Origin: Methanosaeta sp. UBA80
Lineage (GTDB): Archaea > Halobacteriota > Methanosarcinia > Methanotrichales > Methanotrichaceae
Reading direction: 5' to 3'
Assembly: GCA_002505805.1 (NCBI GenBank)
Contig: DAWB01000045.1
Coordinates: 1 to 5,596 of the forward strand
Length of the DNA: 5,596 bases
The first letter of the stretch is position 1. The number at the start of each line of letters is the position of its first letter. The notes below the pieces were generated by a model. That model was not told where the DNA came from, did no database searches, and saw only the letters and a program-made list of their open reading frames with translations. Shown here piece after piece: positions 4,319-5,596 of the stretch. A program made the translations under genes and the position numbers.

Positions 4319-5596
4319 ATGAAGTTTGATCCCAGCTTGATTAAGGAGGCTGCCAAGGAGGATTTTGATAAAGCCTGGCAGCAGGGGAGGGAGTACCTCG
4401 GTCGTCCCTCTTTGAACCAGAGGTATCCCAGGAACAGCTATTCATTCGGATCGGTCCATCCCATATTCGACACCATCCAGAAGCTGAGGGAGGCCTACGT
4501 CAGGTTAGGCTTCTCCGAGGCCATGAATCCGGTGATTGTGGAGGCATCCGATGTCTACCGCCAGTTCGGATCGGAGGCCCTGGCAGTATTGGATCGCTGC
4601 TTTTACCTGGCCGGGCTGCCCCGACCGGACATAGGCATGTCTGAGGATAGGGTCTCCCAGGTCAATTCTCTGTTGGGCCGCCAGCTCTCCGGCGATGAGG
4701 TGGAGGCCCTGCGCCAGATACTGCACGGCTACAAGAAGGGCAAGGTGGAGGGAGACGATCTGGTGGGTGAGATCGCTGCCGCTTTAGGCGCTCACGATGC
4801 CCTCATCTCCACCGTCTTGGAAAAGGTCTTTCCTGAATTTCGAGAGCTGAAGGCTGAGGCCACGTCCCGGACCCTGAGGAGCCATATGACCTCGGGTTGG
4901 TTTATCTCCCTCTCCCATCTTCACCATCGCAGCCGCCTGCCGGTCAAGCTCTTCTCCGTGGACCGCTGCTTCCGCCGGGAGCAGGCGGAGGATGCGGCAA
5001 GGCTGATGAGCTACTACTCGGCCAGCTGTGTGATCATGGACGAGGATGTGAGCGTGGAGGACGGCAAGGCGGTGGCGGACGGGCTTCTCAGCCAGTTCGG
5101 TTTCGAGAAGTTCCAGTTCCGGCCGGACGACAAGAGGAGCAAGTACTACACTCCGGGAACCCAGATAGAGGTCTTTGCCTATCATCCCGGCCTGGTGGGC
5201 TCGGCCACCAAGTACAGCAGCGGATGGGTGGAGGTGGCCACCTTCGGCATCTACTCACCGACGGCTCTTTCCCAGTACGACATACCCTATCCGGTGATGA
5301 ACCTGGGTTTGGGAGTGGAGAGGCTGGCCATGATTTTGCATAACTCCCAGGATCTGCGGGCTCTATCCTATCCCCAGTTCCAGACGGAGTGGTCTCTTTC
5401 CGCCCGGGAGATGGCCCAGATGATTGGCGTCGAAAAGACGCCAGCCACTCCAGCCGGCCAGGATATAGCCGAGGCAGTGGTTGCTGTATGCGCCGAGCAT
5501 GGAGACGCGCCCTCGCCCTGCGCCTTTGTTGCCTGGGAGGGGGAGCTCTATGGCCGAAAGGTCCGGGTTTCTGTGGTCGAGCCGGAGGAGAACACC
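4319..5596 (+). CDS. sepS: O-phosphoserine-tRNA(Cys) ligase (SepRS), 3' end missing
   Basis: SepRS is a class II aminoacyl-tRNA synthetase that loads phosphoserine on tRNA(Cys). SepCysS then converts it to cysteinyl-tRNA, the route used by methanogens that lack or supplement CysRS. The frame is open for 426 codons and runs off the window; the family is about 530-540 residues, so roughly 110 C-terminal residues, including much of the anticodon-binding domain, are lost. It opens with MKFDPSLIKEAAKEDFDKAW, typical of the family. Class II motif 2 is seen as DRCFRREQ (C217, F218, R219-R220, E221), and motif 3 as NLGLGVERLAMI (328-339) with the conserved arginine R335. GGAG at 4307-4310, eight bases before ATG 4319, supports the start. 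SepS is mainly a methanogen gene, which is the strongest sign that this part is archaeal. A few bacteria also have it, so the gene alone does not prove the lineage. Confidence 0.93.
   Translation, partial: MKFDPSLIKEAAKEDFDKAWQQGREYLGRPSLNQRYPRNSYSFGSVHPIFDTIQKLREAYVRLGFSEAMNPVIVEASDVYRQFGSEALAVLDRCFYLAGLPRPDIGMSEDRVSQVNSLLGRQLSGDEVEALRQILHGYKKGKVEGDDLVGEIAAALGAHDALISTVLEKVFPEFRELKAEATSRTLRSHMTSGWFISLSHLHHRSRLPVKLFSVDRCFRREQAEDAARLMSYYSASCVIMDEDVSVEDGKAVADGLLSQFGFEKFQFRPDDKRSKYYTPGTQIEVFAYHPGLVGSATKYSSGWVEVATFGIYSPTALSQYDIPYPVMNLGLGVERLAMILHNSQDLRALSYPQFQTEWSLSAREMAQMIGVEKTPATPAGQDIAEAVVAVCAEHGDAPSPCAFVAWEGELYGRKVRVSVVEPEENT

Noticed and set aside
4897..5343. A 148-codon frame inside sepS, rich in G, R and P, and several long minus-strand frames at 3378-5185.
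   Set aside because: They are products of GC-rich or strongly biased codons in the real genes. The sepS frame shows class II synthetase motifs and is open throughout.
5425..5443. Perfect 7-base hairpin TGGCGTC-GAAAA-GACGCCA.
   Set aside because: It is well inside the sepS coding region with no T-run. Such a stem can arise by chance in GC-rich coding DNA.
1..5596. CRISPR arrays, tRNA or rRNA genes, insertion sequences, phage or toxin-antitoxin genes.
   Set aside because: I found no regularly spaced repeats, cloverleaf-like sequence, transposase motifs or terminal inverted repeats. The novelty here is the joint between two genomes, not a defence or mobile system.

Overview
The window reads as two pieces of DNA from two domains of life joined inside one open reading frame. 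Positions 1 to about 3630 are bacterial. They carry the ribosomal-protein/replication cluster rpsF-ssb-rpsR-rplI-dnaB, preceded by a small tail-anchored protein of unknown function. The gene order, the AGGAGG-type ribosome binding sites and the wording of the S6 and S18 proteins suggest Actinomycetota, most like the class Coriobacteriia. That lineage call is from memory of protein families, not from a search. Positions from about 3630 to 5596 look like a methanogenic archaeon: an archaeal translin-family protein, then the first 426 residues of O-phosphoseryl-tRNA(Cys) synthetase (sepS). The protein style resembles Methanothrix/Methanosarcinales. Base composition changes across the joint. Hand counts of single 60-base lines give 25 G+C at 3541-3600 and 29 at 1261-1320, against 41 at 3961-4020 and 41 at 4921-4980.

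Layout, all on the plus strand: 1-177 upstream region with a possible leaderless promoter; 178-927 tail-anchored hypothetical protein; 928-1235 intergenic, ending in a probable S6:S18-binding leader that encloses the rpsF Shine-Dalgarno and start codon; 1236-1529 rpsF; 1597-2010 ssb; 2047-2310 rpsR; 2344-2904 rplI with an acidic tail; 2905-3120 gap with two hairpins; 3121-4245 a chimeric frame (DnaB N-terminal domain, then translin); 4246-4318 AT-rich gap; 4319-5596 sepS, cut off by the window end.

In the bacterial part, S6 and S18 form the heterodimer of the 30S platform, L9 belongs to the 50S subunit, and SSB and DnaB act at the replication fork. The operon therefore couples translation and replication supply. 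In the archaeal part, SepRS charges tRNA(Cys) with phosphoserine for tRNA-dependent cysteine synthesis, and translin is a helical RNA/DNA-binding protein. No functional link between the two halves is visible. The most economical reading is a chimeric metagenome contig from an anaerobic community where both organisms are abundant. A natural fusion is possible but would need strong proof, because it would leave DnaB without its ATPase domain.
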